From assembly GCF_003026105.1 (NCBI RefSeq), contig NZ_PYNW01000010.1, positions 102,127 through 166,126 of the forward strand: a DNA stretch of 64,000 nucleotides, in the 5' to 3' direction. A program made the position numbers and the translations under genes. Source of the DNA: Photobacterium sp. GB-56 (GTDB taxonomy: Bacteria; Pseudomonadota; Gammaproteobacteria; Enterobacterales; Vibrionaceae). The notes under the pieces are model-generated. The model was not told the DNA's origin. It saw nothing but the letters and a program-made list of their open reading frames with translations, and searched no databases. Positions 30,834 to 40,172 of this stretch are shown here, in pieces. Positions within the stretch are counted from its first letter, which is position 1, and every line of letters starts with the position of its first letter.

Positions 30834-31631
30834 CTATAATTTCAAATGAACAACAACAGGCGTTAAGCGATATTTCATACTGGGCATTTTAGCAATCCAA
30901 CGTTGCCATGTTCGCCATCTCGGACAGGGATTATCAAATGGGCTAAAACAATCAATCAACTCAGCCCACGGTAACCAATTAATCATTTGTTGCGCAGGAT
31001 CACGATAGCCATGATGATACTCACCGCAGCCCATTTTTTTCGCAATAGGGACATGGCATAGATCGCCCGCAACCACGATACACATTTCCATGTGGCTAAA
31101 ACTACACCCCATACGCTGGATAAATGTCGCTAATTGCGCTGAATTACAGGCTAATAGTGCTTGATCGCAAATTAAAAGTATCGGTGTTTGAGCACTTTTC
31201 GGTAGACGCTTTAACCAACTGAGATCAGTAACTGAACCCGTTTTCAGCATATAACGATCACTGCGATGAAATAGTTTCTCTCGCCAAAGTAAATTTTCAT
31301 CAGTATCTAACTCAAACCAACGACAACGTCCGTTATCTAAGCGGTAAAAGCGGGTATCAAGCCCTGCACCAAGATTAACAACCTGCCCATAAGGATAGCG
31401 AGTTAAGAAGTCTTTCACTTGTTTATCGCACTGCAAAGTTAAAGTGGCATGTAAAAGTTGACGCTGAGGAACTTGTTGCCCGACACAATCAGGTTCGAGA
31501 TAACATTGACGACACGCTACGGCAGCCACCGGATCATAAATAAGACCATCATCGGCTAAGCTTTCTCGGCTGCGATACCAAAGCGGTTGAAGTAAGTCAG
31601 AGGGAATGGTGTAGCGCTTTATTTTCGTCAT
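30834..31631 (-). CDS. Class I SAM-dependent methyltransferase, LCM/TcmP-like
   Basis: 265-residue protein of the leucine carboxyl methyltransferase-like family (PF04072), a SAM-dependent O-methyltransferase fold. The SAM motif QVVNLGAGLDTRFYRLDN near residue 84 and the acidic strand WFELDTDENL are diagnostic. A cysteine-rich stretch CRQCYLEPDCVG near residue 40 could bind metal. The substrate is unknown. AAGGAG sits 6 bases before the ATG at 31631 (a second ATG at 31634 is too close). A perfect 7-1-7 Fur-type palindrome lies about 25 bp upstream, so iron control is likely. Confidence 0.82.
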   Translation of the reverse strand: MTKIKRYTIPSDLLQPLWYRSRESLADDGLIYDPVAAVACRQCYLEPDCVGQQVPQRQLLHATLTLQCDKQVKDFLTRYPYGQVVNLGAGLDTRFYRLDNGRCRWFELDTDENLLWREKLFHRSDRYMLKTGSVTDLSWLKRLPKSAQTPILLICDQALLACNSAQLATFIQRMGCSFSHMEMCIVVAGDLCHVPIAKKMGCGEYHHGYRDPAQQMINWLPWAELIDCFSPFDNPCPRWRTWQRWIAKMPSMKYRLTPVVVHLKL

Positions 31632-31655
31632 CATTATCTCCTTATGAATTAAGGA

Positions 31656-31670
31656 TGATAATAATTATCA
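31656..31670 (-). promoter_or_regulatory. Fur-type box (7-1-7 palindrome)
   Basis: TGATAATAATTATCA is a perfect 7-1-7 inverted repeat and matches the ferric uptake regulator core consensus. It lies about 25 bp before the methyltransferase start codon, where it would overlap or follow the promoter. The match is seen directly; binding is inferred. Confidence 0.7.
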
Positions 31671-31711
31671 GTTAGATTTGCAAAGCTTACTCGTCATTTT
31701 CTTAAGACAAT

Positions 31712-31741
31712 AAAAAAGCGCAGCTTTAACTGCGCTTTTTT
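31712..31741 (-). terminator. Terminator after lexA
   Basis: AAAAAAGCGCAG and CTGCGCTTTTTT form a perfect hairpin with a 6-base loop just downstream of lexA on the minus strand. It separates lexA from the methyltransferase. Confidence 0.88.
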
Positions 31742-31771
31742 GGCTTCACTCAATCCGTCGTTCAGTAACCA

Positions 31772-32392
31772 TCACATCCAATCAGCGTTTCGGATCACGC
31801 CAACAGCAATGCCTTCAATGGTTAAACTTTGATGCTCAAGATCAACTTCAATGGGTGAAAACTCTTCGTTTTCAGCATGGAGTAATACTTTGGCTCCCTG
31901 CTTATCAAGACGCTTAACCGTTACATCGTCATCAACACGTGCAACCACAACTTGACCGTTATGAACATCTTGGGTTTTATGTACAGCTAACAAGTCGCCA
32001 TCCATAATCCCGATATTTTTCATACTCATCCCATTTACACGTAGTAAAAAATCGGCACGAGGTTTAAATAACATAGGATCGACTTCATAATGCGCTTCAA
32101 CATGTTCTTGCGCTAAAATCGGTTCGCCCGCAGCGACACGACCAATCAGTGGTAGTCCCTGCTCTTCTGGCTCTTCTTGATTGACAAGTAAGCGAATACC
32201 ACGCGATGCGCCTGGAATAATTTCCAACACTTCTTTACGTGCTAATGCTTTTAAATGTTCTTCTGCCGCATTCGCAGAGCGAAAACCTAATTCACGTGCA
32301 ATTTCAGCACGTGTCGGTGGCATACCTGTTTCGTCTATTTTTGCTTTGATTAAATCAAAGACTTCTTGTTGGCGTAATGTCAACGGCTTCAT
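31772..32392 (-). CDS. lexA: SOS repressor LexA
   Basis: Represses SOS genes and self-cleaves when RecA filaments form. The N-terminal winged helix ([23 protein letters not shown]) binds DNA. The C-terminal S24 latent protease has the cleavage bond Ala88-Gly89 in RVAAGEP and the Ser123-Lys160 dyad (GMSMKN; VTVKRL). Length 206 residues. Two LexA boxes lie directly upstream, so autoregulation is expected. Divergent from plsB. Confidence 0.97.
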   Translation of the reverse strand: MKPLTLRQQEVFDLIKAKIDETGMPPTRAEIARELGFRSANAAEEHLKALARKEVLEIIPGASRGIRLLVNQEEPEEQGLPLIGRVAAGEPILAQEHVEAHYEVDPMLFKPRADFLLRVNGMSMKNIGIMDGDLLAVHKTQDVHNGQVVVARVDDDVTVKRLDKQGAKVLLHAENEEFSPIEVDLEHQSLTIEGIAVGVIRNADWM

Positions 32393-32399
32393 GAGTCAC

Positions 32400-32415
32400 C
32401 TGTCTTTTTATACAG
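32400..32415 (-). promoter_or_regulatory. LexA box 1
   Basis: Read on the minus strand this is CTGTATAAAAAGACAG, a CTG-N10-CAG site starting 8 bp before the lexA ATG. E. coli lexA also carries two such operators. Confidence 0.88.
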
Positions 32416-32419
32416 TTCA

Positions 32420-32435
32420 CTGTGAGTATATCCAG
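32420..32435 (-). promoter_or_regulatory. LexA box 2
   Basis: Read on the minus strand this is CTGGATATACTCACAG, a CTG-N10-CAG site nearly identical to an E. coli lexA operator. Centre-to-centre distance from box 1 is 20 bp, about two helical turns. Confidence 0.9.
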
Positions 32436-32743
32436 TGTTAAGCCACATTAAAAGGCAATTGTTTACGAAAACACCAATTTGATCAGTTAATCAAACCTAT
32501 CAGAGCTTAGGTACTAAAATAATGACAGCCGTCTCGCAAAGATAATAATTTCAGTAGAATCAATTAGATTTAACTCACTGGTCATGCCAGATTGTTTTTT
32601 AAACCACTCATCGGTCAAAAAGAAACAATAAAAGACCATAAAAAATGATAATTTAACCGCTATCAACTGTATTTTAGCTGCATGAAATCAATCATTTTCT
32701 GCTATCCTTGCGGCGCATTAAGATTCTGAGGCTCGTTATAAAT
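32436..32743. other. lexA-plsB intergenic region
   Basis: About 308 bp, AT-rich, containing the lexA promoter core and the plsB promoter. There is no credible ORF, and dgkA, which neighbours lexA and plsB in E. coli, is absent here. Confidence 0.6.
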
Positions 32744-35185
32744 ATGTCACGTTGGCAAAAATTTTATCAACAATTATTAAAGTTGCCGCTTTCTTTATTA
32801 GTTAAACCAGCAACCATTCCATCTGATCCTGTTGCTGATTTAGAGTTAGATTTAGAGCGGCCAATCGCCTACATTTTACCGTATTGCTCTAATACTGATT
32901 TATTAACACTGCGTAGCAGCGCTAAAGCATTAGGGCTACCTGATCCATTAACTAAGTTAGAAATTAATGGCCGTAGCTTTCCACGTTTTGTCTTTGTTGC
33001 TGAAGGCCCGAGTGTATTCGGCACTAATAATGCTCTACCTCAAGATTCGATTGAACTCTTTACCGAGTTACTTGAGCAACACAAACAAGATCCAGCATTA
33101 AACATTCAGTTAGTGCCCGCTTCTATTTTATGGGGACGAGCACCGGGTAAAGAATCCCAACGCAAAGCAACCTTACGTCCGTTAAATGGTCCAGCAAAAT
33201 TCTGGGCAATTTTAACGCATGGCCGTGACTGTTTAGTGCGTTTAAGTACGCCAGTATCGCTGCGTTATATGGCCGATCATCATGGTACCGATGATGCGAT
33301 TGCACAAAAATTAGCTCGCGTGGCAAAAATCCATTTTTCACGCCAGCAAATTGCGACATCTGGCCCACGCCTGCCTGATCGTCAGCTGTTGTTTAAGCGT
33401 CTACTTGCCTCTAAAGCCATCGATAAAGTGGTACAAGAAGAAGCGATCAGCCGCCAAGTACCGGTTGAAAAAGTACGTAAAGAAGCCATCGGTATGATGG
33501 AGGAAATTGCGGCAGATTTCTCTTACCCACTGATCAAGAACGGTGAGCGTTTCCTACGCTGGCTATGGACCAAACTTTACCAAGGTTTGAATATCAAAAA
33601 TGCCCAACGTGTGCGCCGTTTAGCACAAGATGGTCATGAAATAGTCTATGTGCCCTGTCACCGAAGTCACATGGATTACTTATTGCTTTCTTACGTGCTT
33701 TATAACGAAGGCTTAGTACCGCCACACATTGCCGCTGGTATTAACTTAAACTTCTTCCCTGCCGGTCCTATTTTCCGTCGTGGTGGTGCATTCTTTATTC
33801 GCCGAAGTTTCCGTGGTGATCGTCTGTACTCAACAGTATTCCGTGAATACTTATCTGAGTTATTTACTAAAGGGTATTCAGTTGAATACTTCAGTGAAGG
33901 TGGTCGTTCGCGTACCGGTCGCTTATTACCGGCAAAAACCGGTATGCTTTCAATGACAATCCAAGCTATGCTGCGTGGTTTAAATCGCCCCGTTACATTA
34001 GTACCAGTGTACATCGGCTATGAGCATGTAATGGAAGTGGGCACTTACGCAAAAGAGCTACAAGGTAAGCGTAAAGAGAAAGAAAATGTCGGCCAAGTTA
34101 TCCGAACATTACGTAAGTTGCGTAACTTAGGCGAAGGTTATGTCAACTTTGGTGAGCCTATTCCGCTTAACCAATATTTAAATGACAATGTACCTGAGTG
34201 GCACAAAGACATTAACCCAATCGAGCCGCAGAAACCAAGCTGGTTAACGCCTGTCGTGAACGATTTAGCCGTTAAGATGATGACACATATTAACGACGCT
34301 GCAGCTACCAATGCAATGACGTTATGTGCCCTTGCATTACTGGCATCACGACAACGCGCATTAAGCCGTGAAGTACTAGAGCAGCAAATTGAATGCTACC
34401 TTGAACTATTGCGTAATACGCCATATTCAAGCCAGTGTACAACGCCAAAAGAAAATGCTGAGCAAATGATTGAGCATGCGGTTGCAATGGATAAGTTCGT
34501 GGTTGAGCATGACACCTTAGGCGATATTATTTCGCTTGATCGTCAACAATCGATCTTGATGACTTACTACCGTAATAACATCATTCACTTATTCGCATTA
34601 CCGTCGTTGATTGCGCATATTGTGGTACAGCAGCAAAGCTTAACCAATGATGAAATTCATGAACAAGTTGAATTACTGTATCCATTCTTAAAAGCGGAAT
34701 TGTTCTTACGTTTTGATAATGAGCAGCTAAATACTGAAATTGATAAGATCATTGATGAGCTTGTACGCCAACGTCTATTACTTAACGATGGGATTAACAT
34801 TTCTATCAATAACGCCCGTATTGGCCCTCTTCAGCTACTGGCTCGCACGATATCTGAAACATTACAACGTTATGCGATTGCACTAACTTTACTCCGTGCA
34901 GAGCCTGAAATGGCGAAAAATGATTTAGAGCATCACAGCCAAGTGCTTGCTCAACGTCTAAGTCGTTTACACGGGATCAATGCACCAGAGTTTTTCGATA
35001 AGGGTGTATTTAGTATTTTGGTGAAAACATTGCGTAGCGAAGGTTATCTCAATGACGAGTGCCACGCGGTAGCACGTCCAGTAGAAAACTTAGCGAATCT
35101 ACTCACCTCGTTAGTCTCACCGGAAGTGAACCTCACCATCCAAGCGGTGATGCACTTAGATGACGCTAAAGACAAACAAGAATAA
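32744..35185 (+). CDS. plsB: Glycerol-3-phosphate 1-O-acyltransferase
   Basis: Inner-membrane-associated enzyme that makes lysophosphatidic acid from sn-glycerol 3-phosphate and acyl-ACP or acyl-CoA, the first step of phospholipid synthesis. Acyltransferase blocks: [14 protein letters not shown] (HX4D, near residue 307), [30 protein letters not shown], and [15 protein letters not shown]. 813 residues from the ATG at 32744. The frame stays open to a TTG at 32708, but GAGG and homology support 32744. Confidence 0.96.
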   Translation: MSRWQKFYQQLLKLPLSLLVKPATIPSDPVADLELDLERPIAYILPYCSNTDLLTLRSSAKALGLPDPLTKLEINGRSFPRFVFVAEGPSVFGTNNALPQDSIELFTELLEQHKQDPALNIQLVPASILWGRAPGKESQRKATLRPLNGPAKFWAILTHGRDCLVRLSTPVSLRYMADHHGTDDAIAQKLARVAKIHFSRQQIATSGPRLPDRQLLFKRLLASKAIDKVVQEEAISRQVPVEKVRKEAIGMMEEIAADFSYPLIKNGERFLRWLWTKLYQGLNIKNAQRVRRLAQDGHEIVYVPCHRSHMDYLLLSYVLYNEGLVPPHIAAGINLNFFPAGPIFRRGGAFFIRRSFRGDRLYSTVFREYLSELFTKGYSVEYFSEGGRSRTGRLLPAKTGMLSMTIQAMLRGLNRPVTLVPVYIGYEHVMEVGTYAKELQGKRKEKENVGQVIRTLRKLRNLGEGYVNFGEPIPLNQYLNDNVPEWHKDINPIEPQKPSWLTPVVNDLAVKMMTHINDAAATNAMTLCALALLASRQRALSREVLEQQIECYLELLRNTPYSSQCTTPKENAEQMIEHAVAMDKFVVEHDTLGDIISLDRQQSILMTYYRNNIIHLFALPSLIAHIVVQQQSLTNDEIHEQVELLYPFLKAELFLRFDNEQLNTEIDKIIDELVRQRLLLNDGINISINNARIGPLQLLARTISETLQRYAIALTLLRAEPEMAKNDLEHHSQVLAQRLSRLHGINAPEFFDKGVFSILVKTLRSEGYLNDECHAVARPVENLANLLTSLVSPEVNLTIQAVMHLDDAKDKQE

Positions 35186-35197
35186 AGATACGTAACG

Positions 35198-35226
35198 AAA
35201 AAAAGCGCCATAACGGCGCTTTTTTT
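35198..35226. terminator. Bidirectional terminator between plsB and ubiA
   Basis: AAAGCGCC and GGCGCTTT form a perfect hairpin with a 5-base loop, with A run on the left and T run on the right, between convergent genes. Confidence 0.88.
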
Positions 35227-35280
35227 ATATCTTTAACACTCAACAATTAAACTCACGAAATACAGCGTTAAGTCATGTTT

Positions 35281-36141
35281 CTAGAAGCAGACACTTAATA
35301 CAATACCGACACAGACAATCATGCCGAAGTAGTTATTATTTAAAAACGCACGGAAACAGCTTTCACGTAGGCGCTCTTTAAGCAACATCTGTTGATAAAC
35401 AAATAAGCCTGACGCTAGTAACAATGACCAGTAATACACTTGGCCTAATTGCAGCACCATACCGACAGCAATCAATAAGCTCAACGTGGCAAGCTGAAGC
35501 AAGCCAATGATTAACTTATCAAAACGTCCAAATAGGATAGCAGTCGACTTAATCCCAACCTTTAAATCATCATCCCGATCTACCATCGCATATTGGGTGT
35601 CATACGCAATCGTCCACAAAATATTAGCAGTAAATAATAACCATGCACTCAGCGATAAATCACCGGCTTGTGCTGCATATGCCATTGGAATAGACCAGCC
35701 AAATGCAACGCCTAAAACCAACTGAGGTAAATGAGTATAACGCTTCATAAATGGATAACATGCCGCTAATAGTACTCCCACCACAGATAACATAATAGTT
35801 AAGCTATTCATGGTTAAAACCAGTAAAAAAGACACCAGCACTAACAAGAAAAATAAGCCTAACGCTTCGCGCTCAGACACCTTACCCGACGGCATTGGAC
35901 GATCTTTGGTGCGTTTAACATGGCCATCAAAATTACGATCAGCAAAGTCATTAATCACGCATCCTGCTGCACGCATGAATATGACACCTAAGACAAAAAC
36001 AATTAATACATTTATATTTGGCATGCCATCTGCGGCAAGAAAAAGTGCCCACAAGGTTGGCCATAATAATAATAAGCTACCAATGGGACGATCAAAACGC
36101 GCTAATTGCCAAAACGCTCTCGCCTTAGTCATTTCTAACAT
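35281..36141 (-). CDS. ubiA: 4-hydroxybenzoate octaprenyltransferase
   Basis: Membrane prenyltransferase that joins the polyprenyl tail to 4-hydroxybenzoate in ubiquinone synthesis. The two aspartate-rich sites are [12 protein letters not shown] near residue 72 and [12 protein letters not shown] near 192; about eight helices are present. 286 residues. AAGGA 8 bases upstream supports the ATG at 36141, which overlaps the ubiC end by 7 bases. Confidence 0.96.
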   Translation of the reverse strand: MLEMTKARAFWQLARFDRPIGSLLLLWPTLWALFLAADGMPNINVLIVFVLGVIFMRAAGCVINDFADRNFDGHVKRTKDRPMPSGKVSEREALGLFFLLVLVSFLLVLTMNSLTIMLSVVGVLLAACYPFMKRYTHLPQLVLGVAFGWSIPMAYAAQAGDLSLSAWLLFTANILWTIAYDTQYAMVDRDDDLKVGIKSTAILFGRFDKLIIGLLQLATLSLLIAVGMVLQLGQVYYWSLLLASGLFVYQQMLLKERLRESCFRAFLNNNYFGMIVCVGIVLSVCF

Positions 36142-36677
36142 TTGTTATTCCTTGCATACACAGGTGAGCGAGGTAAAAACAACTCTGCCACCAGCATAGC
36201 TTTTTCATTAATCCATAATCTTGAACGACGAGCCCAAATCGATTGTTCTGGCATGCCTATTCTTGCCACTTCCAGAGCATCACGACGGGAATTGTTGCCA
36301 TTAAAAATACGATACCCTAAAGGATTTGCGCCTAATTCGGCTAAATCACTTTCGTCCCCACATAATATAGTGGTCGGCATTAGTGTTCGAGCATAGACCC
36401 AAGGCTGTTGATCACCATTGAGCATAACAATGCGTTCAAGGCAATCGCTGTGTCCTAATAACGCACGTTCTGATAGTGATAACTCACTATTTTTTATTAC
36501 GTTTTGTGCTAATACTGTGACTGAAAAAACACGACAATGCGCGGCTAAACGGCGCGATAAAGAGTCAGACTCGAGTAACCAAGAACCAACGGAACCTCCT
36601 TCTAATGCCCATTCAGAGGCTGGATACCATACAGCACCTTCAAGTAACGGACTATATAACTGCTTGAATTCCGACAT
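36135..36677 (-). CDS. ubiC: Chorismate lyase
   Basis: Removes pyruvate from chorismate to give 4-hydroxybenzoate, the substrate of the next gene product UbiA. 180 residues, close to the family length. Family residues include [12 protein letters not shown] near the start, YARTLMP, and the C-terminal [20 protein letters not shown]. First gene of the ubiCA unit. Confidence 0.93.
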   Translation of the reverse strand: MSEFKQLYSPLLEGAVWYPASEWALEGGSVGSWLLESDSLSRRLAAHCRVFSVTVLAQNVIKNSELSLSERALLGHSDCLERIVMLNGDQQPWVYARTLMPTTILCGDESDLAELGANPLGYRIFNGNNSRRDALEVARIGMPEQSIWARRSRLWINEKAMLVAELFLPRSPVYARNNKC

Positions 36678-36845
36678 TTTCTCACTACTTAATCAACAAA
36701 CTCGTGATCGATAACACTTGGTTGTATTCAGTTAATTTATTACCATAATGATCTGCTATTGTAGCAAGCTGTAACCAGTACGAATATCGTTACCGTGCAA
36801 AGATTACACCTGTTTCTCACAAACTAAGTGGACAACATAAGTATA

Positions 36846-37265
36846 ATGATAAAATTATCTGTTTTTGTGGCAGCGCTAACGCTTGTCAGCATGCTTCAAA
36901 GCCCAGTGGCGATAGCATCTAATGAAGATGTGGCAGCTCCCCCTCAAATCACTTACTACACGTTAGAGCCTGACATCACAACCAACTATGTTACCCAAGG
37001 TAAACGGCTGGGTTATATTCGTCTCCAAGTGGATTTGATGATAAACAATCAAACCAACCTCACCAATATTGAGCACCACACCCCGCTTATCCGTGATGCC
37101 ATTATTGATATTGTGAGTAAACAACCAGAAGCAAAAATCAAATCGCTTGCTGGCCGTGAAGAGATCCGCCGAGCTTGCCAAGATCAAGTCAATCGACTCC
37201 TGCTAGCAGAAACGCGCCAACAGCCCGTTGCTGAACTGCTCTTTACTAAGTTTCTTTATCAATAA
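36846..37265 (+). CDS. Secreted FliL-domain protein
   Basis: 139-residue protein with an N-terminal signal sequence or anchor (LSVFVAALTLVSMLQSPVAIA) and a domain resembling FliL: YYTLEPDITTNYV, RLGYIRLQVDLMI, and HTPLIRDAIIDIVSKQ. FliL stabilises flagellar stators, but this gene is far from any flagellar gene and lies between ubiC and glpG, a place it keeps in other Vibrionaceae. It is therefore a paralogue of unknown role. ATG at 36846 is preferred to the GTG at 36828 because it starts the signal sequence. Confidence 0.78.
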   Translation: MIKLSVFVAALTLVSMLQSPVAIASNEDVAAPPQITYYTLEPDITTNYVTQGKRLGYIRLQVDLMINNQTNLTNIEHHTPLIRDAIIDIVSKQPEAKIKSLAGREEIRRACQDQVNRLLLAETRQQPVAELLFTKFLYQ

Positions 37266-37279
37266 AAGAAAAAGCGGTG

Positions 37280-37317
37280 AAATATCGTTAAAGCAAACTG
37301 TCCCTTTAACGATATTT
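37280..37317. terminator. Large inverted repeat between FliL-like gene and glpG
   Basis: AAATATCGTTAAAG (37280-37293) and CTTTAACGATATTT (37304-37317) are perfect 14-bp arms with a 10-base loop between convergent genes. The T tract is short, so it may stop or protect transcripts from both sides. Confidence 0.65.
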
Positions 37318-37325
37318 TCTCTTAA

Positions 37326-38171
37326 TTATTTAGCTTGCTTTAGTGGATTCACTTTAGCGTCAAATAACGCAATCACACAGCCTGAAATTAAGCCAAATAA
37401 GTGCGCCATATTGGCAATCGACATTCCCATCGGCTCTGCAAATCCGATCACTAGCCATACCAACATAAACACAACGTAAGAGCGGGCAATCACTAAACCT
37501 CGTTGTGGTGCCAGCCATCCCATCCACCAGATGTAGCCCAATAGCGCATATACCACACCAGATAAGCCACCAAAATTAGGCCCATCAAGCCAGAACTGAC
37601 CAAAACCTGAAACTAATGAGGACAGTAAAAAAATCTGCACTAATTTAGCAGAACCACTATGACGTTCAATTTGCCCGCCCAGTAACCACCACCATAGGCA
37701 GTTAAAAATTACATGAAGAGGAGAAAAATGCAGTAACGCATGAGAGAAATAACGCCATAACTCCCATTGATCGCCATTCATAAACGGGAAATGTAGCCAT
37801 TCAAATAAGATCTGTTCAAACCCGAGTAACCATAAGCCATAAATCACTAATGATGCGACCATGACCAATAAGGTAAAAGGCCCAGCTTGAGCTTTAACCA
37901 TGTTGATCAAACTTGGATTACTGTAGTTAAACTTTGCGGTTCGGCTTTCAGCGACTTGCCAAGATGCCGCTTGATATTTGTTATTATTTGGATCGAGTAA
38001 AAATGCATTAAGCTCAGCTTCTGCTTCAACGAGGTATTGCTCATCTGCCAACCATAATGCAAATTTACCTTCAGGCTCTGGCGCCATCGATATTTCGATA
38101 CCTCGATAGGCCATATAATCGATAAAAGCTTGTGCCTGTCGTGGGTTATAAAATCCCGCTAAGCGATACAT
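37326..38171 (-). CDS. glpG: Rhomboid intramembrane serine protease GlpG
   Basis: Cleaves membrane protein segments inside the bilayer. A cytoplasmic N-terminal domain (about 1-70) precedes six helices; the dyad is Ser204 in GLSGVVYAL and His257 in NMAHLFG. 281 residues. AAGGT upstream supports the ATG at 38171; the 38192 start adds 7 residues. It follows glpE by 80 bp, as in the E. coli glpEG pair, but glpR is absent. Confidence 0.94.
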   Translation of the reverse strand: MYRLAGFYNPRQAQAFIDYMAYRGIEISMAPEPEGKFALWLADEQYLVEAEAELNAFLLDPNNNKYQAASWQVAESRTAKFNYSNPSLINMVKAQAGPFTLLVMVASLVIYGLWLLGFEQILFEWLHFPFMNGDQWELWRYFSHALLHFSPLHVIFNCLWWWLLGGQIERHSGSAKLVQIFLLSSLVSGFGQFWLDGPNFGGLSGVVYALLGYIWWMGWLAPQRGLVIARSYVVFMLVWLVIGFAEPMGMSIANMAHLFGLISGCVIALFDAKVNPLKQAK

Positions 38172-38250
38172 AATGATGACCTTTCTGTTCAAAAATAGAA
38201 TCTGACTTAAGATCTATCATTATCGCGCGCTCGATACCACTGTAAAGCCT

Positions 38251-38577
38251 TTATGCTTCAATCACAGGTAATGCCGCACGACGCCAACCTTCAAAGCCAC
38301 CATCTAAGCTATACACATTTTCATAACCTTGATTGATCAAATACTGTGCAGCGCCTTGACTACTGATACCGTGGTAGCACATCACAATCACCGGCTGCTC
38401 AAAGTCCACCTGATCCATCCAACTAACCATGGTGTCATTGGTTAAATGAAACGCTTGCTCTGGGTGCGCTAGGGCAAATGACTGAGGATCGCGAATATCG
38501 ACTAAAACTGCCTGGCTATCCGTTTGTTGTAATAACTGATAAGCCTGCTCGACTGAGATATGTTGAAACTGTTCCAT
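38251..38577 (-). CDS. glpE: Thiosulfate sulfurtransferase GlpE
   Basis: Single-domain rhodanese of 108 residues that transfers sulfane sulfur from thiosulfate to acceptors such as cyanide or thioredoxin. The active-site Cys67 is in [11 protein letters not shown], with [17 protein letters not shown] as the conserved substrate-side strand. First gene before glpG. The 550-bp region upstream contains DnaA boxes and a CRP-like site. Confidence 0.94.
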   Translation of the reverse strand: MEQFQHISVEQAYQLLQQTDSQAVLVDIRDPQSFALAHPEQAFHLTNDTMVSWMDQVDFEQPVIVMCYHGISSQGAAQYLINQGYENVYSLDGGFEGWRRAALPVIEA

Positions 38578-38761
38578 GATTTTCCTTTACCTGACTTGTT
38601 ATTTTTATCATCGCATCGTGATCTACATATGCTAAATAATATGATCCGCCAAACCCAGACAAGATCCTTTTCACATGATCCTGACGTTTTACTGCGATAT
38701 CTCATTATTAAGCACAGTATACCTCAGCTTTTAGGGATATATTCCATGCCAAAATCAGGGT

Positions 38762-38770
38762 TTATCCACA
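38762..38770 (+). promoter_or_regulatory. DnaA box, perfect
   Basis: TTATCCACA, the highest-affinity DnaA box sequence. A near match in the opposite direction (TTTTCCACA) lies at 38860-38868. Confidence 0.65.
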
Positions 38771-38942
38771 CCTAAGTATCTTCTTGGCTAATGAAGTTTC
38801 AAATGAAGACAAGGGCTTGTCGATGATCATAACCACAACATGAACACAAAGTAATCGCCTGTGGAAAAAACTGTGAATTGCGTTGATAATGTGTTTTAAA
38901 AACAAAGGATCCACTACATATAGTTAGGATCCGATCATAAGC

Positions 38943-38951
38943 TGTGGATAA
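38943..38951 (-). promoter_or_regulatory. DnaA box, perfect
   Basis: TGTGGATAA, that is TTATCCACA on the minus strand, facing the box at 38762 about 180 bp away. Confidence 0.65.
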
Positions 38952-38983
38952 CATGCTATTTAGTACACAATCACACCCACAAT

Positions 38984-38999
38984 TGTGATGTATATCTCA
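38984..38999 (-). promoter_or_regulatory. Possible CRP site
   Basis: TGTGATGTATATCTCA matches TGTGA-N6-TCACA with one mismatch and has AT flanks. It lies about 400 bp before glpE, so it may instead serve an unseen promoter. Confidence 0.35.
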
Positions 39000-39079
39000 T
39001 TAAATTCAAGACGATACTCAGCTCCGTCAACTAAGTTAGATCACTCTGTTTCTCAGCGTCATTACGGATCCTCAGGCAC

Positions 39080-39107
39080 AAAAAAGCCGACACTTAGGTC
39101 GGCTTCT
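39080..39107 (-). terminator. Terminator after rpoH
   Basis: On the minus strand GCCGAC and GTCGGC pair with a 6-base loop and run into a T tract, 20 bp after the rpoH stop codon. Confidence 0.85.
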
Positions 39108-39127
39108 CATCTTCACGAGGCAAAGGA

Positions 39128-39988
39128 TCAATAAAAATCGCCCACTGCATCTTTTAACTTTTTCATCGCATTTTTTTCTAACTGGCGAATACGCTCGGCA
39201 GAAACACCGTAATTATCGGCTAAATCTTGCAATGTTGATTTTTCATCATCTAACCAACGTGAACGTACGATATGCTGACTACGTTCATCAAGGCTCGCTA
39301 ACGCCTGAGATAATCGATTGTTAGCATGATTTTCCCAGTTGTTTTCTTCATAGGTTAATGCGACATCAGAGCTTTTATCTTCTAAATAGTAAGCTGGAGC
39401 AACCGGTGTGGTATCACGCTCATCATCGTCATTTTGCATTTCAAACGTAGGATCTTGCGCTGCGAGGCGTGATTCCATTTCACGTACATCGGAAGGTTCA
39501 ACCCCAAGCTGCTCTGCGACCATATTGACTTCATCATTATTAAACCAACCCAAGCGCTTTTTCGACTTACGTAGGTTAAAGAATAATTTACGTTGTGCCT
39601 TGGTCGTTGCAACTTTCACAATTCGCCAATTACGCAGTACATATTCGTGGATCTCTGCTTTAATCCAATGCACAGCAAACGACACGAGTCGTACCCCAAC
39701 TTCGGGATTAAATCGTTTCACCGCCTTCATTAAACCAATATTGCCCTCTTGAATAAGATCGGCAATTGGTAGGCCATAACCAGAGTAACCACGAGCAATA
39801 TGAACAACGAAGCGCAGATGCGACATTACTAAAGCTTTCGCAGAATTAATATCATCATCGTAATGCAGACGTTCAGCTAACTCTTTCTCACGCTCAGGCG
39901 TAAGCATTGGATAACGATTAACAGTTTGGATATAACTATCTAAACTTTCCGTTGATACCAGAGCCATCGCAGACATCTCTTGTGACAT
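39128..39988 (-). CDS. rpoH: RNA polymerase heat-shock sigma factor (sigma-32)
   Basis: Directs RNA polymerase to heat-shock promoters. Region 2 is the strongest ([18 protein letters not shown], then [19 protein letters not shown]), followed by the RpoH-box QRKLFFNLR near residue 132 and region 4 ([23 protein letters not shown]). 286 residues, standard length. It follows ftsX, the conserved ftsY-ftsE-ftsX-rpoH order. Control by mRNA structure is known in E. coli; I did not fold it here. Confidence 0.97.
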   Translation of the reverse strand: MSQEMSAMALVSTESLDSYIQTVNRYPMLTPEREKELAERLHYDDDINSAKALVMSHLRFVVHIARGYSGYGLPIADLIQEGNIGLMKAVKRFNPEVGVRLVSFAVHWIKAEIHEYVLRNWRIVKVATTKAQRKLFFNLRKSKKRLGWFNNDEVNMVAEQLGVEPSDVREMESRLAAQDPTFEMQNDDDERDTTPVAPAYYLEDKSSDVALTYEENNWENHANNRLSQALASLDERSQHIVRSRWLDDEKSTLQDLADNYGVSAERIRQLEKNAMKKLKDAVGDFY

Positions 39989-40172
39989 TCAAAGACCTCG
40001 TATGTTTGTGCTATTTTTGTTCTATCGTAACGATAAATAAACGACAACGAACGTTACGTGAACATGCAATAATGCCTGTAAACATAGTTCAATTGCAAGC
40101 TCAAGTACAAATGAATATGAATTACAGGCATCAATAATAAATAAAATGATGTCAGGGCTGAGAAACAATACG

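Larger units (their letters stand above)
38620..39070. promoter_or_regulatory. DnaA-box and GATC-rich intergenic region (rpoH-glpE)
   Basis: Within this non-coding stretch I count ten GATC (Dam) sites, at 38620, 38643, 38663, 38677, 38825, 38908, 38928, 38933, 39039 and 39067, with two perfect 9-bp DnaA boxes and one near match. This composition resembles DnaA titration or reactivation loci, or a SeqA-binding region. The sites are seen directly; a function in replication control is inference. Confidence 0.55.

Noticed and set aside
38620..39070. Replication origin (oriC)
   Set aside because: DnaA boxes and GATC sites are there, but no AT-rich 13-mer array was recognised and the mnmG/mioC/dnaA neighbours are missing; treated as a control locus candidate instead.
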